This document shows, piece after piece, positions 23,114 to 33,597 of a stretch of DNA of 64,000 nucleotides. Origin of the DNA: Saccharum officinarum. Lineage: Eukaryota; Streptophyta; Magnoliopsida; Poales; Poaceae. The notes under the pieces are model-generated. The model was not told the DNA's origin. It searched no databases and was given only the letters and a program-made list of their open reading frames with translations. Position 1 is the first letter of the stretch. Every line of letters begins with the position of its first letter. Where the stretch lies: assembly GCA_020631735.1 (NCBI GenBank), contig CM036221.1, positions 15,295,381-15,359,380 on the forward strand, given 5' to 3'. The translations under genes were made by a program, and so were the position numbers.

Positions 23114-24874
23114 ACACTTTTCATGATATGAAATTAGAATTTCACTTCAGCATTCATAAATCCCAGTCAACTGATTTATAACTAACATAGAATCACCAAA
23201 GATCTCAACAGCATCAGCATGTACTTCCTTGAGCAATTCTAACCCTTTTATCAGGGCTTGGTACTAAGCTTGATTGTTTGTCGATGTAGCAACAATCGGT
23301 AATGAGAACTCATACTTCTTCCCCTGAGGGGAAATTAATACAATACCAATGTCTGCCCCTTCACCATAAGTAGATCCATCAAAGAAAAGTGTCCACGGAG
23401 CAATTTCCAGAGAATCCACCGTGTTGCAATGTTGAGTAACGAAATCGGCCATAACCTGTCCTTTAACTGCCTTAGCCGATTCATAACATAGGTCAAATTC
23501 TGATAATGCTAAAATCCATTTACCAATCCTACCATTCAGTATCGGCATTGATAGCATATACTTGACCACATCATCTTTGCATATGACAGTACATTCGGCC
23601 GATAGTAAATAATGTCTCAGCTTAATACAAGAAAAGTATAAACATAGACATAATTTCTCAATGGCCGAATACCTGGTTTCAGCATCTATTAACCGTCTGC
23701 TCAAATAATAGATAACACGCTCCTTTCCTTCAAATTCTTGAATAAGAGCTGAACCGATAACAATATCTTCAGTTGATAAATACAATCTGAAAGGTTTTCC
23801 ATGTTGGGGTGGAACTAACACTGGAGGATTTGTTAAATAACTCTTAATTTCATCTAAGGCTAACTGCTGTTCATCCCCCCATTTAAATTCCTGATCGGCT
23901 TTCAATTTCAATAATGGACTGAAAGCCTTGATCTTACCCGACAAATTAGATATGAATCTTCTGATGAAATTAATCTTACCGATCAAGGATTGTAATTCAG
24001 TTTTATCGGCAGGAGCAACAATCTTGTTGATTGTCTCAATAGATTTTCTACTAATTTCAATACCCCGCTGATGCACCATAAAACCCAAGAATTGTCCTGC
24101 CGATACACCAAATGCACATTTATTAGGATTCATCTTTAATCCATGCTTTCTTGTGCACTCCAATATCTTCTGTAGATCGGTTAGATGCTTTGTGATGTCT
24201 CCAGACTTAATCACTATGTCATCAATGTAGATTTCCACCAACGTGCCGATATATTCATGGAAAATAAAGTTTATAGCTCTTTGATAAGTAGCACCGGCAT
24301 TTTTCAAACCAAATGTCATAACTATCCACTCAAATAATCCCACATGTCCTGGACATCTAAAAGCAGTCTTAGAAATATCTTCTTCAGTCATGAATATTTG
24401 ATTATAACCTGCATTACCATCCATGAAACTGATAATCTGATGCCCTGCTGCAGCATCAATCAACAAATCAGCAATCGGTATTGGGTAACCATCCATCGGT
24501 GTGACCTTATTGAGATTCCTGAAATCAATACAAACACGAAGTTTCCCATTTTTCTTGTATACAGGAACCACATTAGAAATCCACTCTGCATATTGACACT
24601 ATCGAATAAACTTTGCCTCAATTAATTTAGTTATTTCAGCCTTAATATCAGGAAGTATATTAGGATTACAGCGGCGTGCCCGCTGCTGATGTGGCCGAAA
24701 TCCAGATTTAATAGGCAACCGATGTTCAACTATAGATCGGTCTAACCCAGGCATTTCAGTATAATCCCAAGCAAAACAATCTTTATATTCCTTTAACAAA
24801 TCAACTAGTTGTTGTTTACACTTGGAATTTAACTTAGCGCTAATAAAAGGGCCTTGGCCCATCGCCTTCACCAA
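23114..24874 (-). pseudogene. Tat-1 reverse transcriptase, RNase H and second RNase H, with stops
   Basis: RT motifs are PVYKKNGKLRVCIDFRNLN, FMDGNAGYNQ and YIDD (24218-24229). They are followed by the gypsy RNase H (VIYYLSRRL, LRHYLL) and then a plant/archaeal-type RNase H (LFFDGS, GDSMLVINQL). In-frame stops are at 24599-24601 (TAG, before the CQYAEW motif), 23264-23266 (TAG, in TNNQA*YQAL) and 23147-23149 (TGA). The phase is constant with gag. A dual RNase H is characteristic of Tat elements. Confidence 0.88.
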
Positions 24875-26137
24875 TATCTACTTCTATTAAATCATCTGCC
24901 GATGTAAATCCTTGACCTAATTTTCCATCATCGGCAAATCTATCCATTAAAACTCTTCTTCAGAACCGACTGCTTGGATCGGTAGAATTTCGTAATCGGC
25001 AACCTTGAGGAATTCTTTTTCCCAAGCTTCTCCTGATATGCACCTAGTTCGCTCATAAGTGTCTGATTCTGCCGATGCGATGATATAAGAAGAATCACCA
25101 GGAACAACTTCAATTTTGTCTCCAACCCATTGTATAAGACACTGATGCATTATAGAAGGAACACAACAATTAGCATGAATCCAATCCCTTCCTAAAAGCA
25201 GATTATATGCACCCTTGCCATTAATAACAAAAAAAAATTATCGGTAAGGTTTTACTGTCGATGGTCAATTCAACACACATTGCCCCTTTAGCTGGTGATA
25301 CATTGCCTTCAAAGTCCTTTAGCATCATATCCGTCTTAGTTAAGTCTTGATCTCCCTTACCAAGCTTCTGATACATCACATAAGGCATAATATTAATTGC
25401 AGCTCCTCCATCAATAAGTATCTTAGATACAGGCTGTCCATCAACTCTGTCTTTTACAAACAAAGCCTTGAGGTGTTGTCTTTCATCATCGGTAGGCTTC
25501 TCAAAAATAGTCATCATTGGATCTAGTGTTAATTGAGCTATTTGGTCAGAGAAAAAACTTCTTCTTCGCTATCAGATAGAGCCAAAAATTCCATCGGCAA
25601 CATAAACACCATATTGACATCTGCCGATGGGCCTTTATTTTTGTGCCTTATCTGCCACTGCTGATTACCAGATTTCTTATTGGAGGGACTTCCTTCTTGG
25701 TAAAAGTCTTTTTGACGCTCTCGCTGTATTTTCCTCTTCTGTGTCTTTGTCAAACCCTCTGGACACTATTGAGGAAGTTTAGTTTTCCACACTGGCTGAT
25801 AAGTCCTGGTTGTCTCCACACGACGTATATTAGGATCCCTATAAAATATTTCTTCATCAAAAACTCTTGCATTTGCCATCTCTTCAAGTTCCTCTTGGTT
25901 TCTCGAAAAATATGCAACGTGTTTACCAAGCCTTTCATGTACACTGAGCCTGCCCCCCAGCCGATCATATACTGATGCTCTCCTTCTGATCGGCTCATTA
26001 ATGGACAAACCTTGATTACCAGATTGAAATCTTCTTATAGGACGATTAACTCCACAATAACCATTGCACTCTGGGCAATCTTCAACAGTAGGTAACTTAA
26101 TACCTTTCTCCCAACAATGAATAAAAAATGGACAATT
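24875..26137 (-). pseudogene. Tat-1 gag tail, protease and linker, frameshifted
   Basis: Cys-rich remains of a nucleocapsid-like knuckle lie just after the gag stop (CPFF, CPEC). A retropepsin core has LIDGGAAINIM (DGGA codons 25401-25412). A TAG stop lies at 25766-25768. One frameshift lies at about 25540-25550, one in a nine-T run near 25240, and a shifted stretch at about 24866-24950. The protease would have processed the polyprotein. Confidence 0.78.
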
Positions 26138-28609
26138 TCAATGATCCTTATGCCGATTCCACTCTTCTTGACGTCTTTCCTCTTGCTGTTGTCGATATCG
26201 GTCCCTTCGCTGATGCCAGCCTTCCTGTTGTCTTTGTTGAGTAATCATGATGCCAGATCGAGGAGGCTTTCCAGAACTGCCACCTTTTGTCAATAACCCC
26301 TTGCCTTTTGCATCATCGGTAGTTATCCGATGTTGGGGATCTACTGATGCATTCTTTTTAGCAGCTTCCGATGTCAACACCTTAATTTTACCTTCAGTAT
26401 TCAACATATTTGCTGGAAAAGGATGTTGATCAATTTTCATCGGCTTCTGAATCTTGGAATTGCCAAATTTTATTTTCCCAGACTCAATAGCTAACTGTAA
26501 TTGTTGTCTAAATACTTTGCACTCATTTCTACTGTGTGAAGTTGCATTATGCCATTTGCAATACAGCATATGCTTCAACTCTTCTGCCGATGGGATCACA
26601 TGATTAGGTGACAACTTAATCTGGCCCTCCTGAAGTAAAAGATCAAATATCTTATCGGCTTTGGTGACGTCGAAAGTAAACTTCTTTGGCTCTTTGTGAC
26701 CAAAGGGACAAGATATCGGCTTTTTATTCTTAACCCACTCAGCCAAACCGATAACTGGTTCTTCATCAGAATCTTCTACTTCTTCGACAAATAAAACTTT
26801 CTTATTCCAATTCCTTTTAGGTTCAAAAACCCTAGTGTCTTGATCAGAAATTCTTTGCACTAGATGACTTAGGCTTTCGAACTCCTGAGAAGCATATCTG
26901 TCCTTAAGGTGTGGCAACAATCCCTGAAAGGCCAAATCGGCAAGCTGTCGATCATCCAACACCAGGCTATAACATTTGTTCTTTACATCTCGTAGCCTTT
27001 GCACAAAGCCTTCTACCGATTCATCATTGCGCTGTTTCATCTTTACTAAATCGGTAAGCTTCTTTTTATGAACTCCAACAAAGAAATACTTATGAAATTG
27101 CTTTTCCAGATCAGCCCAAGTAATAATAGAATTTGGCGGTAGTGAGATAAACCATGTAAATGCTGATCCAGATAGAGATGATGAAAACAAACGAACTCTC
27201 AATTCATCTCTACAAGCTGCCTCTCCACATTGAATAATAAAACGATTAACATGCTCCATGGTTGATGTATCGTCCTGCCCAGAAAACTTAGTGAAATCTG
27301 GCACCTTGTAACGATTTGGGAGAGGAATTAAATCATATGCCGGAGGATACGGAGTCTGATAAGAATAGGTATTAACTTTGGGCTTGATCCCAAACTGATC
27401 CTTCATAATTTCTGCTATTTTATCGGCCCAAAAAGCATTAACATCTTGTTGACGACATGGTTGAATCTCCACTGGAGGTACTTGCTGATACCCTTCTGCA
27501 TACCTTTGTGGCCCATGATCTCCAGCAATTGACATATTTGTCACTATCTGTGGTCCATTAACCTGCTGAAAATGGTTCATCGGTTGAGCTGCCGATGCTT
27601 GATTCTGAAAACCAGCATGCATGTGACCTTGATGAACACCTGTGGCTTGCTGATTTGGCTGAACTGAATGTTGAGTGGGAAACTGCCCTGACCAATTATT
27701 AGCGTTTATCGGTACAAAATTTGCCGATGGTTGGTAACTTGTTGGCATTGCCGGATAATTACAACTAACTTGAGGTAAAACCTGGACTCCAGGTTGACTT
27801 ACGATTGGAGCCTTTTGTTGCATCGGTAACAAATTTGCCGATGGACTTGAACTAGATGTTTGACCCAAAGACACCTGAAAACCTCCTAGAGTTGGTTGTA
27901 CAGTAGTTGCTGTAGTATATTAGGGTACTTGAGCTATCGGTGAACCGGCCGATAGCATAGGAGCTTTTCCCGTTGCATCAAACACTTGAGGTGATCCATG
28001 GTTAAAAACAGATGGCTCTGGAGGCATACCATATCCCCACCAATTAGCAGGAGTCTGATTATTCTGTGGTACAGGACCTGATAAAGCCGATGCTGATAGA
28101 TCTGTATTAAGCTGAACTCGTCCTGATAATGTTGAATCCGGACGCATCGGTGTAGACTGTACGTTAGATAAACCTGCTGATACTGGAAGAGAAGAAATCT
28201 CTATACCCGCAACGACCGGGGGAGCCGATGGAGCAATAGCAGATGCTGATTCTGGTTGATGATAAGCAGGCCCAACGTAACGAGGTGACGCTTGCCCTTC
28301 TTTGAAAGTTCGAATCACAGCATTATGAACAGTATTGGACAACACATTGGAATGATTAATTAAAGCATGATTCACTGCAGAATTAACCATCTCTTGAAGT
28401 TTACCCGGATTAGAATCAAAGGTAACTTGCCGAGGCAACGACAAGTCTTGCTTCTGGATGACTTGTCCACTTTTGTTCAAGCTGAATGACTTCAAGCAGA
28501 GCTGTCTGTATTCTTCTATAGCCCTCTCCATAGTCTGTTTCTGATCGTCCTTAAGATCTTCTTCTGTTACCGCGATGATGTTCCCCGCATCGATCTCAGG
28601 ATTAAGCAT
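26138..28609 (-). pseudogene. Tat-1 gag with internal stop
   Basis: I chose the ATG at 28609 (MLNPEIDAG) as start because frames further right run into the LTR. About 823 codons, with TAA at 27920-27922 and TGA at 26138-26140 in an otherwise constant frame. The N-terminal half is Gln/Pro/Ser-rich. The retrotransposon gag domain is clear in the middle (KVPDFTKFSGQDD, FTWFISLPPNSI, WADLEKQF, FVQRLRDVKNKCY). Gag forms the virus-like particle. Confidence 0.85.
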
Positions 28610-28616
28610 CTTGACT

Positions 28617-28647
28617 AGATCTGTCCCACCAAGCGTGCCAAAAGATG
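28617..28647 (-). promoter_or_regulatory. Tat-1 primer-binding-site region
   Basis: Read on the minus strand directly after the 5' LTR, TTTTGGCACGCTTGGTGGG resembles the TGGCRCGC(C/T)-type PBS region of Tat elements. I cannot name the tRNA with confidence. Confidence 0.55.
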
Positions 28648-29573
28648 TGTTGATGCAAAAGTAGATCTGCAAACACAAAGGGCTAATACCCGAAATCGAT
28701 ATCCAAAGCGTGCTAGTCGATTTGACCTGTTAATCGACAAGGATGAAGATACGAGCACTTTGGTCCTAACAACAGTGATACGCCCGGAAGTCACGGCCAA
28801 GAGGTACTCACGCGGAACTCGAGAATCGCCGAAGATTGCACTGGAGCAATGCAACTCGCCGAATCGATGAGAACTCGTAAAAAAATACGAGCACTTTGGT
28901 CCTGACAACAGCGATACGCCCGGAAGTCACGGCCAAGAGGTACTCACACGGAACTCGAGGATCGCCGAAGATTGCACTGGAGCAATGCAACTCGCCGAAT
29001 CGATGAGAACTCGTAACAAAGAAAAATATGCAAATTGACGAAGTCGTCGAAAGTAGATGTAAATAAGAATAAAAATTGTTTTTATGTATTGATTGTTTTT
29101 TTTACATTGCCCTTCACCCTATATTTATATCCTGATCTACAGAAACGTAACCAAATACGACTAGGACACTAAATCCAAATCGATGGAAACACATAACTTT
29201 GATACAACTCAGACTCTAATAAATGTATATAAGGAAATTAACTCCTATCTTATTCCATAGTCCGCCTTAGTTACAATGGTATTCTCATCGACCTCCTTTT
29301 TATCGGCACAATCCCTGTTCTATCGGCAGCAGCCTTTAAGTTCCTTCCATCGGTACATTCCCTGTTTCATCGGCAGCAGTCTTCAAACCATCTTTCATCG
29401 GCATCGACAATACTACCCTTAACCTTATTGACAACATTTCAATTTGAATTCATACGCCGCTACCACTCATAAGCAAACTCATTTTCATCAGCTATCAATC
29501 TACACAATAATATTTCCTCTGTTGATTAGCCCTTCCTGACCATCTTGACACGTGTTAAAAAACGATGCCAACA
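28648..29573 (-). repeat. Tat-1 5' LTR
   Basis: This is the partner of 16920-17847 with the same 136-bp and 47-bp internal tandems. It drives gag-pol leftwards. Confidence 0.93.
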
Positions 29574-29748
29574 GTTTCGAAGGCGCCGAAAGCTACACTG
29601 CATGCGCAGATAGTTCCACTCTCGTATCTTTGAAGGCCGTACCTAGTACACGTAAGCCGGTCCGTGGAGGGATGCTAATAGATTATTAGTAATCACATTA
29701 AGTTTCTTTGATGTTGTCCTTAACGCTGACACTGCCTCCGGTCACAAA

Positions 29749-30013
29749 GGGCTTGTTTAGAAGCTCAAATTGGCCACCAAATTTACTATACAGAATTTTT
29801 ATTTTCGTCACATCAAAATGCCGGCACATGCATAGAGTATTAAATGTAGATGAAATCAAAAACTAATTGCACAGTTTGGTTGTACTTTGCGAGATGAACA
29901 TTTTAAGTCTAATTAGTCAAAGTTTGGATAATTTTTACCAAATACAAACGAAATGCTACAGTACGCTGATTTGACGTGACACTGTGCAGAATGCGCCGCA
30001 ACTAAACGAGGCC
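29749..30013. mobile_element. Tourist-like MITE (TTTAG family)
   Basis: Ends GGGCTTGTTTAG and CTAAACGAGGCC with AAA at 29746-29748 and 30014-30016. Confidence 0.8.
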
Positions 30014-30129
30014 AAATGCCTAAAACTCTTCTAAACTCGCTGGCTTCCTGCTCCGGCCAACCACCGGCGAGCTTGGAGGACACGTGCAATGACCGCTCGA
30101 CACCAGCGAGCACCCCTTTTTTTTCCGTA

Positions 30130-30384
30130 GGGTGTGTTTAGATGTGTAAAAAGGTGTAAAAAGGTGTAAAAAAAGTACTGTAGCACGTTTTGGCTTTATT
30201 TGGCAAAAAGTGTCCAAACGTTGACTAATTAGGTTCAAAACGTTCGTCTCGCAAAGTAGAACCAAGTTGTACAATTAGTTTTTTATTTCATCTACATTTA
30301 GTACTCCATGCATATATCGCAAGTTTGATGTGACGGGGAATCTTTTTTCTGCACAGTGTTTTGTTTGTGGAACTAAACACAGCC
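30130..30384 (+). mobile_element. Tourist-like MITE, palindrome arm 1
   Basis: GGGTGTGTTTAG...CTAAACACAGCC, flanked by GTA at 30127-30129 and 30385-30387. It is the near-exact reverse complement of 30398-30651. Confidence 0.88.
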
Positions 30385-30397
30385 GTAAAACAATTTA

Positions 30398-30651
30398 GGC
30401 TGTGTTTAGTTCCACAAAAAAACACTGTGCAGAAAAAAGATTCCCCGTCACATCAAACTTGCGATATATGCATGGAGTACTAAATGTAGATGAAATAAAA
30501 AACTAATTGTACAACTTGGTTCTACTTTGCGAGACGAACGTTTTGAACCTAATTAGTCAACGTTTGGACACTTTTTGCCAAATAAAGCCAAAACGTGCTA
30601 CAGTACTTTTTTTACACCTTTTTACACCTTTTTACACATCTAAACACACCC
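30398..30651 (-). mobile_element. Tourist-like MITE, palindrome arm 2
   Basis: GGCTGTGTTTAG...CTAAACACACCC, flanked by TTA at 30395-30397 and 30652-30654. Each arm has its own target duplication, so these are two insertions 13 bp apart and not one hairpin element. Confidence 0.88.
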
Positions 30652-30654
30652 TTA

Positions 30655-31985
30655 CACTCACGGTGGAGGTAATCAATCCGCCGGTAAAGATGTATTTACA
30701 CTGGCTATTGATATATAAGGCTACTGTTTATGGAGATAAGCATGTTCGCTTGAGATTATTAGTCAAATCAGCCAGCCAGCCGGTAGTATTTTTCTCTTAC
30801 AAAAAAACCAGTCAGCGGTACTTTCAGCCAATCAGATCAGCCCAAGCGAACAGGCCTTTGTCCAGGTGGTTCTTAAACTCACGCCAACAAAAAAAAGAGT
30901 ATTTTCAATGGCGGTTCAAACACCCGCTGATAAAAGATAAACGATAATGTTCAAGTGCGTGCGTCCGGCCATTAGGAGGCCGCCTCGCTGCTCGTGCTTG
31001 CGCCCCTCTCTCACGCCCGCGATGCGCACTCCCTCCCGTCGCCCGCCCTGCTCGTCATGCGCCCCGCCGACGTGGATACGTCGCCTCCACCGCGCCTCGC
31101 GCTCGGAATCGCACCTCCCGCTCGGACCAGCGCCGCCCTCTGCGATCGCATACACCATCCGCCTGCTGCAACCACTGTCGAGGCCCGTGCCTCGCGCCTA
31201 GACTAGCGCCACCCTCCGCGTCACTCTGTGGCATCGAACTTCGTGCTAGCATCGAGCTCCGTGCCGACGAACCTTTTGCAACAATATTTTTCATGTATTT
31301 CAGATATATGTTTCATGTGTTTCATCTTTATGTTTCACATCTTTCATCTAGATGTTGCAAAAGGATCTGGTGTTGCATTGCATATGTTGCAATAGCTACA
31401 TACATATGTTTCAAGTGTATGTTCCACATTTTCAGCTTGTTTAGACGTATATTGCAAATGTATATTTCAAATGTTTCAGTTGTTTCAGACGGATGTTGGA
31501 TGAATGTTGCAGAGGAGATGAGACATTAGGACGGAGAAAGGGCATGACAGAGGACGAGGGCGCGGCGGAGGATGGTGCTGCGGCGAGGGGAGGAGCGAGG
31601 CGTGGCAGGAAAGGAGCGTGGCGGGCTTGACGCGGGGGCGCAGCCGGGATGGGATTGAGGCGCGAGATGGGTCACGTGTGGCTGGACATAGTCGAAATTA
31701 AAATGTTTTCTGTAGTAGTAGAGTTTGACCAAATATATACAAAAGTCTAATAGTTATGATGCGAAATTAAATTCAATAGATAGTAAAACCTATTTCCGTA
31801 ACAAACATATTTAATGATACAAATATTGATATTATTTTCTATAAACCTAGTTAAACTTAACACAATTTGACTTACTCCGAAGCCATAACCTAGTACTGAC
31901 ATTTTTTTGAGACAACGGAGGAGTATGTGGATGTACTTTGTGCAGTGATTTTTTCCCTCTAATCCCTGTACACTGTCCTTGATAT
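30655..31985. other. Unassigned repetitive-looking DNA
   Basis: GC-rich stretches (30960-31260 and 31530-31690) flank a 270-bp stretch with repeated TGTTTCA/ATGTTGCA words (31270-31510). This layout recurs in non-autonomous grass DNA transposons, but I found no convincing terminal repeats. Confidence 0.3.
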
Positions 31986-31988
31986 TTT

Positions 31989-32261
31989 GGCCGTGTTTAG
32001 TTGGCCTGATTTGTGCCCTCCAAATTCTGCACAGTAGATTTTTTTACACTGTAGCATTTCGTTTGTATTTGCGAATTTTTGTCCAAACATTGACTAATTA
32101 GGCTCAAAAGATTCGTCTCGTAAAGTACAACTAAACTGTGCAATTAGTTTTTAATTTCATCTACATTTAGTACTTCATGCATGTGCCGGCATTTTGATGT
32201 GATGGAGAATCTTCTTTTTGCATAGTGAAATTTGGGGAAAATTTAGGATCTAAACAGAGCC
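31989..32261. mobile_element. Tourist-like MITE (TTTAG family)
   Basis: Ends GGCCGTGTTTAG and TCTAAACAGAGC, with TTT at 31986-31988 and 32262-32264. Confidence 0.8.
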
Positions 32262-32698
32262 TTTGATGTATATCAGTTTTCAAAATAAAATGAATGCGAT
32301 ATGATCACACTCTATTCCCCCTCTCTTTGAGACGCACGTTTTTTTGTGGTGGTGGTGCGGGGTGGGGGGCGCAAAAGAAGTTAGTAGCAGTAGTCGTCGT
32401 GAAACCACCTTCCCATTCTCTGTTTAACTTTGTACAGTTCATTTTTCACGATGCTGAGTCACACCTGCTACACATGTGAAAAGCATGCAACTAATAGAGA
32501 AAAAATTCACCGGCAGTCTCTAAACTTGGCAGCTGGTGTCACTTAGGTCCTCGAACTTTGAACAGTGTATTTCTGGGTCCCTGAACTTGGCTTCAGGTGT
32601 CATCTAGGTCCTGAACTTGGCTTTGGGTATCACTTAGGTTCCCGAACTTTGAACAGTGTATTTCTGGGTCCCTGAACTTGGCTTCGGGTGTCATCTGT

Positions 32699-33536
32699 TG
32701 TCGGTACCAACAGTACGGGGGTACCCACAGCTATCGCCAAAACACTAACATAACCGAAACCGCAATGAAAGATAGCCCACCTCGGCCGAGCATCACGCGG
32801 CCCGCTCGACGGGGTGCCTCGACCGCGCCCCGGCTCCGACTCGTACGCGGCCCGCTCGACGGGGCGCCTCGACCGCGCCCCGGCTCCGACTCGTACGAGG
32901 CCCGCTCGACGGGGCGCCTCGACCGCGCCCGGGCTCCGACTCGTACGAGGCCCGCTCGACGGGGCGCCTCGACCACGCCCCGGCTCCGACTCGTACGAGG
33001 CCCGCTCGACGGGGCGCCTCGACCGCGCCCCGGCTCCGACTCGTACGAGGCCCGCTCGACGGGGCGCCTCGACCGCGCCCCGGCTCCTCGACGCGTTTTC
33101 TTTACCTACCCCAGGACGAAAGCCATAACATTCAACGCGGGTACCTACTACCACCTACCGGCATGGCTGCGGCATGGACCAACGTGGGAACAATACCCAC
33201 GTCGAGTCTCACTGTTTTACCGCCCATCCCGTGATGGGAGGTGAAACCCGTCACTGTACCCACCTTACCGCACACTGTTCACCATCAATCACCCTCGAGG
33301 GAGGATAAGACAAGGTCCGTTCCCCGCGATATCAGGGATTCGGCCTTATCCATCCAACCCCTACACGAGCACCTCGGTGCAAGGAAATACAAACCTCTCC
33401 CCCTCGCTGGACGTAAGGCCTTCTTTTGCCCGAACCAGGATAAACCCCCGTGTGTTCTCCTTGCATCACCATCCAGGAAAGAGTCACGCAGCATTTACTC
33501 GTTGGTTTAGGACCCCCCTCGGTTCGAACACCGACA
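32699..33536 (+). repeat. Tat-2 5' LTR with internal deletion
   Basis: It lacks 409 bp that are present in the 3' LTR (46738-47146), including the TATA box. The junction lies in a C-run (CCAACCCC). Because both LTRs are copied from one template at insertion, the loss must be later. Confidence 0.92.
32801..33086 (+). repeat. Six 50-bp tandem units in the 5' LTR
   Basis: Units start with CCCGCTCGACGGGG at 32801, 32851, 32901, 32951, 33001 and 33051, the last partial. CpG density is very high. The matching array in the 3' LTR starts at 46179. Confidence 0.95.
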
Positions 33537-33537
33537 G

Positions 33538-33556
33538 TTGGCGCGCCAGGTAGGGG
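33538..33556 (+). promoter_or_regulatory. Tat-2 primer-binding site
   Basis: TTGGCGCGCCAGGTAGGGG follows the LTR by one base and has the form seen in RIRE2-type elements. The tRNA is not assigned. Confidence 0.7.
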
Positions 33557-33597
33557 AGCGCTACGTGCAAACCTCGCTTTGTCGCCGTTCTTCCTGG

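Larger units (their letters stand above)
16920..29573 (-). mobile_element. Tat-1: complete Ty3/gypsy (Tat clade) retrotransposon carrying an antisense PMD gene
   Basis: Direct LTRs (16920-17847 and 28648-29573) both read TGTTG...CAACA. They are flanked by a perfect 5-bp duplication GTTTC at 16915-16919 and 29574-29578. gag-pol reads right to left on the minus strand: gag, protease, RT, RNase H, a second plant-type RNase H, integrase. RT-RH before INT marks Ty3/gypsy. The two RNase H regions and the long 3' region with an antisense gene fit the Tat clade. By eye the LTRs differ at about 26 of 926 sites (2.8%) plus two indels. That is roughly 1.1 million years at the often used rate of 1.3e-8 per site per year. 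Many stops and frameshifts make it non-autonomous today. Confidence 0.93.

Noticed and set aside
30020..30947. Two ORFs starting with the same 48 residues on opposite strands
   Set aside because: Explained by the inverted pair of MITEs; not a protein family.
32801..33086. Regular 50-bp repeat that might look like a CRISPR array
   Set aside because: Units are contiguous with no unique spacers and lie inside a plant LTR.
32630..33154. Arg/Pro/Ser-rich ORFs on both strands in the Tat-2 LTRs
   Set aside because: They are translations of the 50-bp CpG-rich tandem array in every frame, repeated at 46100-46530. Not genes.
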